Assembly (NCBI GenBank): GCA_030062745.1
Contig: CP099842.1
Coordinates: 23,345,822-23,409,821 of the forward strand
DNA from: Capitulum mitella
Taxonomy: Eukaryota; Arthropoda; Thecostraca; Pollicipedomorpha; Pollicipedidae
Direction: 5' to 3'
Length of the DNA stretch: 64,000 nucleotides
Made by a program: the position numbers and the translations under genes
Shown here: piece by piece, positions 34,332 to 46,759 of the stretch
How the letters are laid out: every line of letters begins with the position of its first letter
How positions within the stretch are numbered: the stretch's first letter is position 1
The notes under the pieces: model-generated
Databases searched by the model: none
Told to the model about the DNA's origin: nothing
The model's input: the letters and a program-made list of their open reading frames with translations, nothing else

Positions 34332-36579
34332 TGTCAGCGGCATTCCATACCGAACCCTGGTCGCTGGTTCAGACGTGCTTGGCCGCACAGGCTGGCTGTG
34401 TGCGACTTCGGCGACACCTGGTGACGACCTGTGACGTTTTCTGCGACGGATGGAGGCACCATATCGTGACGCTGGTTGAAACCACCTGACGCTGGCCTAC
34501 AGATAACGTCTGTATTCATCACACCGGAACTTTTGTTTAGATGTCTCAACCTCGGAATCTGTTTGCTGGTGATTGAAAGCAGTATTTGGAACGTGTGGTA
34601 CGATCAGACGTACTTACCGTTTCCTTGCAGAAGACGAGCGATTTCACTTCCCCTATCAAAACGAATTGTTGAGAACGGAAATCAGATTGATTCCACGTTA
34701 TCCCATCCACCGGTTTTGTCCTTTTCCGTCGCGTGACAAATGGACGCCATTCCCTTCAGCTATTTCTCAGCGAATGGGTCCTTGGAAGGGCATGGTGAAC
34801 CCCTTCCCCATATTGCCTTTTTGCAGTTGTAGCAACCACGCTTCCTCGTATCGACTTTCATTCGATTCTAGTGTAGTATTTCTCTGATGAAACTGCACAT
34901 AATCTCTTCTGATTTAAAACAGATGGCATTTTCTTTTTTAGAAGCGACGTAGCAGCTTTGCATAATGGCAGCTTAATGGCAACTAGCGGCTGATGAGGCG
35001 AAGTGACGCAGTGACGAGAGGATGCGAAGACTTCGAACTAAAAGGGATATTGTTTATAAAGTGCGAAAATCAGGCCTGCGTTTTAAAAAGCGTGAGAAAA
35101 GAGCTCGGCCCGGAATTCGCCAAACTCAAAGGCTCCCAATTGCACAGACCACAAGTACCACTGTATGGTGCCTTCAGCTGCATGGCCCAAGGTCGCACAG
35201 AGGTCGACTTTCAAAATTTCGAACGCTTAGCGATTGGCTGGCGGGGGGGGGGGGGGCAGGCTGCACCGGGAAGTCTTCAGTTTTTTGGACTCATCCAAGA
35301 ATCCCATAAGCAGAAGATTTTATGAGATAAGCATAATGCTACGAATACCGTCATCTATTGGAGAAAGCTGCACGGCTGAATAGGCAACGTTTGCCGAGAT
35401 ATAGTCCCAAAAAATGTTTAACTGAGTCGTCGAGTCCTGTCAGGTCCGGATGGGCCTGGTCGGGCCCGCCCACCCCAAAATGGATACAAAGGATCAGATT
35501 TTCTACGAACCTTACTGGGTTTTTGGCGCAGCTCTCTTAATAAAAAGAACTAAAGAGGAAGTATGAATATCTTGGACATGGTATGAACATGTCACACTGG
35601 CAAGCCGGTGCTGTATAATGTTCTCATAACGTTGCGAACATCAGGGCTCTGTGAGAAGAGAGAAGAGAATAATGGAAGGGTATCCGTGAAAAAGAGTGCT
35701 CTCGGTACACTCTGTGGGGTAATCTGGTGACAGGATGCCCACTTTATCGCCACCTCTAGCCAGCAGCCAGTGCGTCTGTCCCGTCGCAGGATGGATAGAG
35801 GCCCCGGACCTGACGTCAACCTTCCCTCTCAACGGGCACTCTCACTTTGCTCAATCGACTGTGATGGCAGGCAGCGGGGACTGACGCGACCATTTCGCCG
35901 GCACCGGCTCCGGAAGCTCTCCATCGGCCCGGGGAGCCCGGTCTCCCCAGCCGGCCTCGTTACGACGAGTAACGTTTCCGATTGCTCGTCGTCAGCTGAC
36001 CCTCCCCTCGCCACTTAGCCCACAGCAGTCAGGCCGAGGCAAGATAGCGCTCGTTTAATGGCTTATTTGGAGCCCTTACACTGATTCGCTAAAACTTAAA
36101 TCGGCTTACCTCCGGTTGCAAATCTCCTTTAGCTAAGTGGAAAAGTGACATCTGCCATTGTTAATTTTATGTCGCTTTGAGATGGGGAATGATAATTTCT
36201 TGTGAGCTGTTGTATATTAAATATCGTCGTTGTTTTTATGGTAAAACTGTTAAGTTTTGCATTTTATCAGCAACTTTCTTATCGCTCGACAGCGGTAAGG
36301 AGTGTTGTGCGGAAGTGTATGGAAAATGTCATTATGTGCAAAAATGCATAAAATGATAATGATTCTTACACATAGTGAAAAGCATGGTCCCAAACTATAA
36401 AAATGACATTTCACGATTATTAACAGATGGGATTGCTTGCAGCTAAGGCAGTTCATTGCAACATGACATGGTGCTACTGTATTTAAAATAAAGAAACGTC
36501 GCATTAGAAACGGAGTATCTGTTGTCTGAAACATTCCAAATGCAAATTTAAGATTACGTAAAGAAAGCTGCAGGGCAAG
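34332..36579. other. non-coding stretch with a small GC island at 35760-36010
   Basis: No supported gene. A 14-G run lies at 35243-35256, next to a 110-codon open frame (34993-35325) with no family signature. The 35760-36010 block is GC-rich and open on both strands. Confidence 0.4.
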
Positions 36580-37370
36580 CTGCCACCTGGCAGCCGTTGT
36601 GGCGTTGTTTCTTTGGGCAGACACCCTGCCGGACGCTACAGTACGCTGCAGAACCCCAAGACTGCCCCGGATCTGGCTGCAGCCGAGCCTGAAAATCCCA
36701 GTCCGGCTCGGCGGCGGCCACGGCCGCACGATCAGCTGGGGCACGTGCCTCCATCAGCAGTAAATCTCCGCGATATTCCCTGATGTGACGAGCGCGGCCA
36801 GTCCGGCCGCGTCGACAATCGCGGCGCGCCGGCGTCGTTTCCGGCGCGGCCGGCGCCGAGGCGGCCGTTTCCATGCCGGCCACGCGCGCTTCCCAGGAAT
36901 GATATGCACTGGAGCGCTTCGCGGAGCGCGACCGTCTCCGGAGACGAGTCGAAAAAGCGGCCCGATTCATTACGGCGATGGAAGGCCGACGGCCGGCGCC
37001 GGCCGGAACGTTCCGCCGACGCCCAACGGCTGTGTTTTGGCGGCGCCGGCCTCCGCCGCCGCCGCCGCCGGCTGTCCGCGGGCCCGATTTCGGCTCCGAT
37101 CCAGCCGAGAGGCAACGGGCGGCCGCGCCGGCGAGAAATGCGCCGGAAATGCCGCCGCGGCGTCCCTCCGCGCCGCGCTCGCCGCCGAATATTTATGAAC
37201 GCCTCCGGCGGCGGCGCGCGGTGATATTGGCCGGGCTTTGTGACAAATCGCTGCCATTAGTCGAGTGTTCGGAGCAGAACTGCCGCGGGGCAGGCCGGGC
37301 CGCCCCATAAACGCGGCGTCCTCCAGCCGGCCGGGGGCCGGACGGTTCCGGTACCCTGCAAAGGGTCAGC
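36580..37370. promoter_or_regulatory. CpG-rich island, candidate regulatory region
   Basis: About 0.8 kb of very GC-rich DNA, open in several frames on both strands with arginine/proline/alanine composition, so I do not call genes. The AT-only word GAATATTTATGA (about 37185-37197) stands out and matches the GATATTTATGA word in the 27-28.8 kb island, a hint of a shared binding site. Confidence 0.4.
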
Positions 37371-38599
37371 TGCAATGGGGGCGCGTGGGTGAAGTTGGCG
37401 TTGAACGTCGCAGTAGAGTCTTGGCGGTTGGCTGATGAACGTCCAACCTTTGGGGCACGTCGTGTGAGTTTTTTTTTATTTTTTTCATTTCTGTGTGCTC
37501 CGGAGCCGCTCGCTAGAAGTTTTTCAGCCTCTCACCCGACAGAATGTCGATGCGATGATAGTGACTGGTGGCTCCAATGAGAGTAAACAGCCAGTCGAAG
37601 ATCTCTGTAAACAGCCCCGAAAATTCTGGAAAAACACGAGAACGTATTTTTTATCCCTTGCTTCTTAATCTTGCGCGTCTTTATACTCTTTACTCTTTGT
37701 AACACTGTTAAAACAATTAAAAACTCGCAAGGCAGGCTTTCATTTGAATTATGTGTTTGAGCTTCGCCATACCCAAACGCAACATTATTTTGGAGAGTGT
37801 CGATGTTTTTACGAGTCTGGAAGCTTGATGATACATTTCTTTGAGCGAAATCGGGGTAGCGTGGCTTTCGTTATCACGCAGCTGCCACCACCAGTCGTTC
37901 GCGTTCATTAGAGAGTCCCCTCCGCTCAGGCGCCGGGCTTCACTTCAAATACGCATCAGCGCAGCGTGCAGATTGGATCAAACTCGGCTGGCCGTCATCA
38001 AACTCAAATTATTCAGCGGCGATGACGCACAATCAATTCTACCGCGTCAAATTCGTCATGTGCTTCCGTCGACGGTGCGCTGATCAGAGCCCCGATGATG
38101 TGATAACCCGTTCGGGCGCCTACACCGCTTCTGATCATGGAAAAGTCGACCGTGTGAGCTCGAACGCCTGAACTCTTTTTGGGGTCACGACCCCGTTAGC
38201 ACCACGATGATTCTACCTCCTGTGATGTGCTAAATCCGCGTTTGTCTAAAAGGCACTGCTATAAGGTTCTGATGACTTGTCAAGATTATTTACGTGAATG
38301 ATGATATAGTCGCAGGATTGGACATTTCTTAAACACAACAGAGACTTTTTCTATGTTGTATAACAAAGTCGTTTCATGAGTTAATTAACATTTTGCCACG
38401 TGGTCATTTGTGCTACATTCTAGCATCGTATCGTGAAAGGAGAACAATTCCAAAACCACATCGCAATTTATCTGCACACATCTTCTACTGAAATCTTTGC
38501 TTTGAGTTAACGGCCAACTCACGGACCGAGGCCGTAAAATGTGGCTTGGTATATTTTCTTATCGTCACCCCGGAAAAGAAACACACATTTGGTGTTTAT
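37371..38599. other. non-coding stretch, nothing recognised
   Basis: AT-rich to mixed sequence without supported genes or defined repeats. Confidence 0.4.
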
Positions 38600-39070
38600 C
38601 ATCCACGCCGGGCCGACTTTTGATTTATTTATCCATGTTCCAGCGCGTGCCCCGGTGCCGCGGCCTCCTCACACTGATCTGCCGGCGGCCAACAGCCGTA
38701 ATTACGGGGCTCGAGTCTGCGCCACACATGTGGCCGGCGAACTTTTCCAGCGCGCTGATGAACTTATCAGTAGAGCGGTAAATTGGACGGCGGCGAGCTG
38801 CCAGTCGGCACACAGTTGCCCGGCCGGCCCGGCAACGGTGAAAAGTTCACCTCTCGGCGGCTTTTCGCGGCCTCCCCGGTGGCGCCGTGCTCCGCGCGGG
38901 TCCGGCGCGGGCTCGGGGAGGCTGCTCCTCTGTGGCGCTGAGGCGCGGGCGGGCCTGCTGGGCTTGGCGCCGCACCAGAGGCTGTCATAACAGCGTCAGG
39001 CTGTTTTGCTGTCTGCGGCCGGCCGCCGCGCGGCCGGCTGCGCCGTGTGCGGTTCAGCGGTCGGATCTTG
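38600..39070. promoter_or_regulatory. CpG-rich island with palindromic GTAATTAC
   Basis: A GC-rich block containing the 8-bp palindrome GTAATTAC (38698-38705, homeodomain-type core TAATTA) and GAACTTATCAGT (about 38759-38770, GATA-type core). Overlapping frames are open on both strands and are not called. Confidence 0.4.
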
Positions 39071-40120
39071 CCACACAGAGCTCTGGTGCGGCCCCGAGGG
39101 CTGCAGAACTGGCTCAGCCAAGTGTGAGCTCGATAAAGGCTTCAGTGCGCTCCTCGCGGATGATGTCTGGAAAGGGCAAAAGGTCACAGGAAATATACTT
39201 TGTAGAGTTGGTGGAGCAGTATAATGGTGGGTGTTCCCTGCGAATGTAAAGCCCACAGCCTGCCTCGTATGTGTTTTCGACGTTGGATTTAGGACCCTGT
39301 GTTTGAAACAATGTGGTGACTCCGCCAGAGTTCCCGAGATAAAGCTCCTTTCCGCCCCATTTTGCTTCGTCCTCGGAAAGTATTGATTTCGGCTAGGTTT
39401 CCAGACTTCGGCTTCGCGGCACAGCATTTCTTGGACAGCCAGGCGGCTGCTGCGCTCAGTCGCCGTACTGCACATGAATGTGGCATCAAAGTGAATGCTA
39501 CTGTGATTCAGTTATCAAAGTATTTTTCGCCTCGTGGGAATCTTTGGTGTTATTACTCGCCAGCCTGCACATGGTCCAGATTTTGTGACATTTGTGGAGT
39601 TTGCTTTTGTCAGTAAAGATACTGGATTTGCCATCTTTCGGTGTCGCACAGCCGCCTTTGTGTGTCGCGGAATCCGCCGCTCCACCGGAGCTTTGTTGTC
39701 GAGCTGCGTCGATGTTCGAACTGCTGCTGACCCGGTCGGCAGACAGCAGTAACGACGGTAATTAGGCCACCTAAAAACCACCTCGAGTTTCGCGCCTCGT
39801 GAAAGCGTGATGACAGCGTGCGCTGCGCTCGCCCGGAATAGCGCGCGTGTGTCCCCCCCCCCCCTCCAGCTCCTCCCCCTCAGTCGGCATCGACGAGGGG
39901 AGGAGACGGCCGGCCGGCACCAGTGCCGGGCAGATTTGGCCGCAGGTCTGACCGAGCTGGCAGCCCTAATTGGCCGGCCGAGTGGCCGCAGAAGCGAGGT
40001 GTGATCCGTCAGGCTGACTTGCGGCGGGGACCAGCTGTGCTGTATTAGCTCCGGCGAGTGAGGTGGTCATATTAACGCGCCGGAGTGCACGTCTGACTGA
40101 GGAGTCATTTGTCCGAGCTG
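39071..40120. promoter_or_regulatory. mixed stretch with GC island 39755-40020 and two homeodomain-type cores
   Basis: The GC-rich part carries TAATTAG (39759-39765) and CTAATTG (39966-39972), plus a 12-C run (39853-39864). The remainder has short open frames on both strands without family support. Confidence 0.35.
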
Positions 40121-41318
40121 GTGGTGTAACGAATTGCCCTCTTAGACGGCTTGGGTAGCAAGATGTAACTTTGTTTTAGACAGGTTTGTTCATTCTTGTG
40201 TGCGCTTTCTTTTCGGAATGCAGCACAACAAAGAAGAAACGGAAAAATAAAGAGTGCGCAGGATTGTTTCTACAGTCCCAAAAGGCACAGAAATACTTTG
40301 GTTAATGCTCTGTTGTTATTAAAGTTTTCCAAGGTGTTTGGTAAATACGCAATATAAACATCCCGCACCCATTGCTCCCTTCAGACAATCTCGCGAAATC
40401 GCCAGGGATTGGTGTGGGAGTAGCGGTAATCCCTAGACGACGCGAGGCGCCATCTCAGGATCATGTTGGTGTTACCAAAAAAATGGAGGTGTTGTTTAGG
40501 GACACAGAAAGGTAAGATTACATGACAGCATAATAGGAAATACTACTTTATGCCGATGTCTCGCCGTCAGTGATGCTCTGCATAAATATGGGTAAGAGTA
40601 AGCGCTTTACAGCACAATAATGTTCATATTGTCCAATGACCACAGACAATATTACGCGAGCACGATCCCAAAAAGGTTAAAACCTACATTACAAGAGGAG
40701 TAAACATCCCTAACATCGACTTGGTAACCTGGCCAGTATCGTTGCATCTAGGCATGCGTGTGCAATTAATTGCTTATTTGAATGACATATGTTATGTGGT
40801 TATGTCATCATGGTGCATGTATTGAACCAAAACACTTCATGGCGGAACGAAAACAGGCAGGCTGATCTACATTAAGTCAGCACTTCAGACGGAGTGAATG
40901 AACCCACCGAGCAAGCGCAATCTTGCAGTCATTGAAAACCAGTCTTCGGTTTGGTCGATATGTTTATTGTGTGGTTGCTTGCAGTTTACAGGCATATCTT
41001 GAATTGCCCCTTATCATGTCTCAACCTTGGTATGCAGCGAAATGTCGAAAAGGTATCCAGTGCTTAGGCTAGACTTTAAGTTGCGTTAACATTATCGTCA
41101 TCCCATCTTTTACTTCATCGCTGTGATTAGTTAAAACACACTCATGTGCGAATTTTGATACTCTTGAAAGATAATGCGGGAATGGCATGGAAAAAACTTA
41201 TGGATATCTTTCATGGAAGCTAAAAATTATCATTGGTCTCATCTAAACATATTGCTGATCACTCGTGTTTCAGCCCTGATCTTAAGTTTTACACATAACT
41301 TAATGGTCACTCTGAAAT
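40121..41318. other. non-coding AT-rich stretch, nothing recognised
   Basis: No open frame of note and no defined repeat. An isolated donor-like CAGAAAG|GTAAGA lies near 40513 without an exon in front that I can support. Confidence 0.4.
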
Positions 41319-41326
41319 GCTTCAGC

Positions 41327-41597
41327 CAGGCACGTAGCTAGGATTTTCGTCAGGGGAGCCAAATGTCAAATTTTGTCATATGCCATAGGCATATAATGAA
41401 ACTTACAAGAAAAGGCAGCGATTTTGGGCAATTTATCTCATATTTAATGCACAGGAAAACATAGAATGTTTGCTTTTGCAACATATATATGATCACTATT
41501 AGGTATTCATGCGAAATCGCAATGTATCTAGTGCGCACTGCTTGGCTCAGGGAGGCCACGGCCCCCATGCCTCCCCCCCTCCCTAGCTACGTCCCTG
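41327..41597 (+). mobile_element. hAT-like MITE, copy 1
   Basis: A 271-bp element with terminal inverted repeats (CAGGCACGTAGCTAGG at the left, CCTAGCTACGTCCCTG at the right) and a perfect 8-bp target duplication GCTTCAGC (41319-41326 and 41598-41605). Eight-base duplications and CAG..CTG termini are the hAT pattern. The interior is AT-rich with ATATATATGATCACTATT, has no coding capacity, and ends in a G/C-run segment. A second copy is at 63697-63961. Confidence 0.9.
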
Positions 41598-41605
41598 GCT
41601 TCAGC

Positions 41606-43179
41606 AGAGGTTTATTTTAACAATCACTGGCGTTTTCAGATAAGGACGCTATAAACGTCCTGCTTAACCGAACTCAGAGATAGCCGTTCTGTTGCTGACA
41701 AGATCGTGCATGAAGTTGACCTTTCCGATTATTTCAGATGAGCCCGTCGCCAGGCCAACCGGATGTTTGCGACGTTTCAACTAGTCAGGTTAGTTTCTCA
41801 TGACTGCCACGAAGACTGTGGCTGCTTTCTAATCTTCCTGAGGCTACGACATTTATCCATCAGCTGGGCTGCCAATATATGTGCGTATGTTTTAATCTGT
41901 TAAGGAACTAATTCAAAACATTAGTTTGTGATAAATTAGCGAAAGGCATATCATAGTGCGGATTACAAAGTGACACGCAAGAGATATTCTGGATTTGGGT
42001 TTTGGTATTTTGGCAGAAATGACGCAGTATATACTGCTTCACTCCCCCGTACGTTACCTTATTTTGCAAAATGCTCCCCGCCGGCCGTGATTCGGGTTGA
42101 GTAGTGCTGTATTTCGCTCCCGCTGCGTCGTAAATTTATCGCCTTTTGAAACGCCGTTCGGCGCTTCTGCGAATCCATAACGATACGCTCCGCGCCACTT
42201 TCCCGGGCCCGGCGGTCGTCAGTGGATCAGTTCACATGACCGGCCCCCTCGATCACAGGATGACGGGCCGCCGCGTCGGGCGCGACGGCGCGTCTCTCAG
42301 GCGCACTGCCGTCTCTCAGGCGGCGCTCAAAGAGCACGAGTGGGCACTCGACATCCACCGGTGACGCTTGCCTCGCTGGATGGTGCTAGTGAAGTTTTAG
42401 ATTACTTCCATGAGAGGTTTCGTTTGCAGCCGTGGCGGAGATGAGGATCTGCTGAGCTCGCGCCTACTGATAATGTCAGATAGGGAGGATCGGTCACTAC
42501 CGAAACGGGGAAGCTGCTAGAACTGCTGGGAAGGCTGCGCTAGCAGTTGTCCTATAAAGGTTAGCTGACGTGCTTCATCACAGGCTGCCTTCTCATGATC
42601 ATTTTAGATGTTGTGAAGTACCCGTGCTTTATGCATTCGCGTAGGACATTGGCTTTTTATCTCATGTCCAAGTTTGCAGGGTAACCTTTAGAAATTGCAG
42701 TCTCTGGTCTGTCAGTTTAAAGTACGAATAAAGCTTGACAGAGTGCCGCATTTCCAGGAGAAGCGCTGGCGCTTCTCTAAGGCAGCGTGGCAGTTGCACT
42801 GATTTTATTGGGACGCATGAAAGTAGAACAGGGCAGATTCAGTCAACCATTTTGACACAGGGCGAAACCGCTAAGAAGAAATATTAGGTTGGATGCATTT
42901 CTGGAATGTGCCATACGGTGTTCGGGATACTGTGTACGATTTTAGACATTTTTAATTGTGATTTCAAAGCAAAATAACATTTTTTACGCCCTGCAACGTC
43001 TTGTAGCCAAGCAATTAAACACGATATTTCGCCTGAACTTCATCATCTGGAGGGGTTATTGCCCCATGCCTCCATCCCTGGATCTGTGCCTGGATGTAAA
43101 ATGCTAGGAAAAATGTTGCTCTTTTGTTGTTGTACTGTTAATTTGAGAAAGTTTTACACTCATTGTTTCAAACCTCACA
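41606..43179. other. non-coding stretch with a GC island at 42080-42370
   Basis: No supported gene. Near 43050-43095 GCCCCATGCCTCCATCCCTGG and GATCTGTGCCTGGAT look like the worn end of a dispersed repeat. Confidence 0.4.
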
Positions 43180-43960
43180 GTCGTGCGCTTAGGGCGGGCC
43201 GGCGTCTCACCCGGCCGCTCCATTAACACTTGTGGCCGTCAGAGCGGGACCCAGCCGGGTGTCCTCCCGCCGCCGCCACCGCGGAATGCCCATCAGGCGG
43301 CAGGAAGCCGCCGCCCGCCGGCCGCTCTTAATCATCCGTCCCGGTCGAAGCTAATGCGCCCGCCATCGCCAGTCGTTTGTAACGGAGCGTCGTTAGCGAC
43401 GACGAGGACGACGGCCACTGGGGCCCGGGCCGCCAGTTCCGGCCGCCGGACACGAGACACAATCTTGTCCGGGAGACTTTGTACGAAACATTAAGTTTGA
43501 CATGAATCCGGGTTCCTTGAGTCTGTGTGTCGGCTTTAGGTGCTACTGGTCATTAATGTCCAGATCCACGGAAGCGTCAGCTCGGCAACAGCGCTCTCGG
43601 ATAGGGTTAGAAGACGGCAGACATCTTCATCGCACATCACGAACCTGGTCGCTGTTCCGTCTTCTGCAGCCGTTCGGGCGACGCGAAAACCAGCTTCCTG
43701 TTCGGCCCGAGTCCGGCCAGGCCGGATCTCGGCCACCCCCGGCTGCGGCCGCCGGCCGACGTCGGACATCGGAGGGTTGGCCGGCCGACGACGCCTCACG
43801 GCCGATTTCCGCCGGAAATGATGCACGACCCCATCCCGACGATAGATTGTATTGGAAACGCATAACGTACCGCGGGCGACGCAGCCGCCCATCGGTGGCG
43901 GCCCAGATCCTGATGATGTGGAACAGAGAGCGCTGCTGGCTGCTAGCCGAGTGTGGTGCT
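43180..43960. promoter_or_regulatory. GC-rich islands, candidate regulatory region
   Basis: Two GC-rich blocks (43180-43480 and 43670-43960). The first carries CTCTTAATCATCCG (43325-43338, a TAATC/TAATCAT core) and GCTAATGCGC. A 173-codon plus frame and a 138-codon minus frame overlap in the second block. Neither has a signature and they exclude each other, so neither is called. Confidence 0.35.
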
Positions 43961-44079
43961 CGGGTTCCTAGCACTGCTGCGATCCTCTCAGACCTGAATT
44001 TTGTCTCGGCAGCGTTGTGGTAATGCTGTGGACCAACATTCATTCGATATGAATGTTATTGGTAATGCCATGTATCATT

Positions 44080-44243
44080 TTTCTCTCTCCTTCCCCATCT
44101 CTTTTGCTTTCCCCCTCTCTATCTGTCCCTCTTCCTTCCTCTTTCTTTCTTTTTTTCTTTCTTTCTTTCTTCCCTTCTTTCGTCGTTCGTTTCTTTTTTT
44201 CATTAATTTATTCATCCTTTCTTTCCTCCTTCCTCTTTTTTCT
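44080..44243. repeat. pyrimidine tract (TTTC)n/(TC)n
   Basis: Nearly pure C/T on the plus strand with TTTC repeats around 44140-44170 and only a few interruptions (for example CGTCGTTCG, CATTAATTTATT). Confidence 0.9.
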
Positions 44244-46063
44244 GCACTGAAACGGCAGAAAACCTAGCTGAAGTGTTCAAGTCAGACACAAAACCAATTG
44301 GAAAATAACCTGTTTTATTCGACAGCGCAAATGACTTCAGCGGCAGTTCCTGCGTGATTTGTGCACGGTTATTGAAAAAAACGTTTTTGTACAGCGCTTA
44401 TGAAGCTGATTGGAAGCTGAAGAGAACTGATAGGGGCTAAGCGTAAATTAATGCTATGCGATTCCTCTGATTTTAGGTGGACAGTTTCAAAAGCAAAACA
44501 AAGCAAAACAGAAACGAAAATGGTAGACCTGCGCATGCCCTTCTTCCTACCATCAGGTACCAGCGATAGAAAGTGGCCTTTCCAATCCATGCAACGTGGC
44601 ATCATCGCTGAATTTATTGTGAGCATTTTAAAGAACGACCGTGTCGATTCCCGTTGCTCCGTCCCATGAATGTTCCGCCTGATTTGTTTTGCGATGTGCT
44701 GATATACTGTGTGAGGGGTGTATGGAACATTTAGAATTTGAGGAAGCAAAAAACGTTTTTTCCCATGGCGCAAATGCTTAATTTGAAAAAAAATTGCATG
44801 TGAGGGTGGGGAAGGCCATGTCCCAAATACCTACGCTTGTTTATTGCTAGTAGCACGATTCGCGTCAGCGACTGCTACTGGCAGTTCATATTTCACCGCT
44901 AGGTGGCACTAGTGGGCAACAGCGACTTCCGTCGTTCACAGACCCAATCCCGCTGAGGTTTACTGCGTTCGACGGCACTAAGATATTGTATCACTCCTGG
45001 CTGGCCACTATAATGCCTCGTTAAGGATAAGGAATTGGGTGCATCTGAGCCCACAAAAGTTTGTACAGTGCCAAAAGCACAAAGGGCAAGATTCCCAAAG
45101 CACACATAATCGCAATGACTGAACGTCTACGCTGAAACAAGAATTATTACGTTACGAGGCACCCATTTTTTTGTCACTTCTCACGAGGCATACGGTTTTG
45201 TCGCCTTTTATGCGTGTGCAGATAATAAGCTGGGCGAATGTTTTTGCGCGCCTAAATTTCAAACCAGGCACCATGAGCTTGCGAATCCAAGAGATAGGTC
45301 CAATCCAAGAGGTCCACTGATAATTTGGGTTTGGGGGCAGTGACGTATTTAGAAATTGGTGAGAATGGGGCCATCCAAGGAGAACGAGTTTGAGAGAGAG
45401 AGAGGGGAAGACAGAGGGGGAGAGATAGAAGGAGTGATAAAGCGCAATGTAAGGTTATATACTTACGTAGAGTTTAAAACTAGGCATTAGAGGTCTGGCG
45501 AAAACTTTTCATTTATTTACAGTAAATACATTACACCAGATACTTCCATACAAAATAGCTGAATATTTAAAGGCAGCAAAATTGTTTTCACACTGGATGC
45601 AGTCATTGGCGCAATTTTCTACACTTATTTTGCTTTTTGTTATTCGAACGACCGCGATTTGGAGTTAGAACCTATAGTGTTCTAGAACGATTCGCCAATC
45701 AGACTCACTAACATCTGCCCGTGACCCCAGAGCCACATCCGCCCACATTGATCACCTAGTAGCCTCCTAGGATGGTCGTCACTTCAGACACGACACTACA
45801 CTTTGTCCTCTCCAAAAAGCGAGCCGCTCCGGCGGCCTGCTAACCTGCCCACTTCTCTTCACCACCCTTTCGCTCGGACTAGGAGTCCGCTGCTCTAGTC
45901 CGTCACCGTCACTGACCGGCGGCACGTCGCGGGTCACTCTCCCGCCCGCCCGGCCTTCCGGGATCGTCGTTACTTCAGACGCAACACTGCAGAACCTACA
46001 GACATTGGTCGACTGGACTGGTGATTTACAATAAGCGAAATCACTTTTAGCGAAAGTTTGACA

Positions 46064-46067
<4 letters not shown>
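44244..46067. other. non-coding stretch with a GA microsatellite and a spaced direct repeat
   Basis: A (GA)n tract lies at 45392-45425. A 30-bp word is repeated at 45770 and 45961 (GGATGGTCGTCACTTCAGAC versus GGATCGTCGTTACTTCAGAC), flanking about 160 bp of GC-richer sequence. A 134-codon minus frame (44369-44773) has no recognisable signature and is not called. Confidence 0.45.
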
Positions 46068-46125
<58 letters not shown>

Positions 46126-46192
46126 ATATATGTGTATATAATATTCGCATATTATATATATATGTATGATTTATATATATATATATATATAT
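46068..46192. repeat. (TA)n microsatellite
   Basis: Nearly pure TATATA from about 46071 to 46121, continuing imperfectly to 46192. Confidence 0.95.
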
Positions 46193-46757
46193 GCCTATAT
46201 TTAAATGTAGAATTGCTTTGCATATTTGGGGAACTACTAGCACCTTGAAGCTATTGCAATGCAACGGTTATTTTGTTTTGGATTTTAATCCCTTCGAGAT
46301 GTGTTTCACACTCGGCATTTCCTTTAGCGCGCTGATGTGTTTTTAGCTCCGTCCCTGGCTGTTGTCATTCCTAATACGGCTTAATCATAGCCAAGTCAGA
46401 TTCTGTATCCTGAAACAGTCTCTGCCTACTGGTATCTTGTTCGGAACCGAAGACTTACACACATGGTTTTGTTGAATTGTTGTTCTCGTTCAGATGGAAG
46501 GTATCGGAATATCGGAGCACTCAGTATGCCGTTGGCCTAGTGCCGCCAGAGCGCAACCTGAAAGGGTTGTCAGTCAGCTTTATTTCAGCGACTGAGAACG
46601 TCCTGTTAAAAATCACAGTTGAGAGTGTGAACGTGTGAAGCATTATGCGGCGTAAAACACATAGCCGAACGTAGATAGAAAAACGAAATTCTGTGTCCAG
46701 TCTGATTTTTTTTTTGTAATTTTTTTTAAATTATTATTATTGTATTTTTTTTTTTTT
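46193..46757. other. non-coding stretch ending in a poly-T/TTA tract
   Basis: No gene. The last 50 bases are T-rich with TTATTATTATTG and a run of 13 T directly before the mobile element that follows. Confidence 0.4.
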
Positions 46758-46759
46758 AC

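Noticed and set aside
36554..37310. Overlapping frames of 106-164 codons in the 36.6-37.4 kb island
   Set aside because: Several frames open at once on both strands, low-complexity composition, no splice pair.
40490..40518. Exon ending at CAGAAAG|GTAAGA near 40513
   Set aside because: The donor is good, but the frame in front is short and AT-rich, with no acceptor or start support.
43502..44043. 173-codon plus and 138-codon minus frames over the same GC-rich bases
   Set aside because: Mutually exclusive, no signature, and explained by composition.
44369..44773. 134-codon minus frame in AT-richer DNA
   Set aside because: More protein-like than most, but no motif, no splice context and no homology I can recognise.
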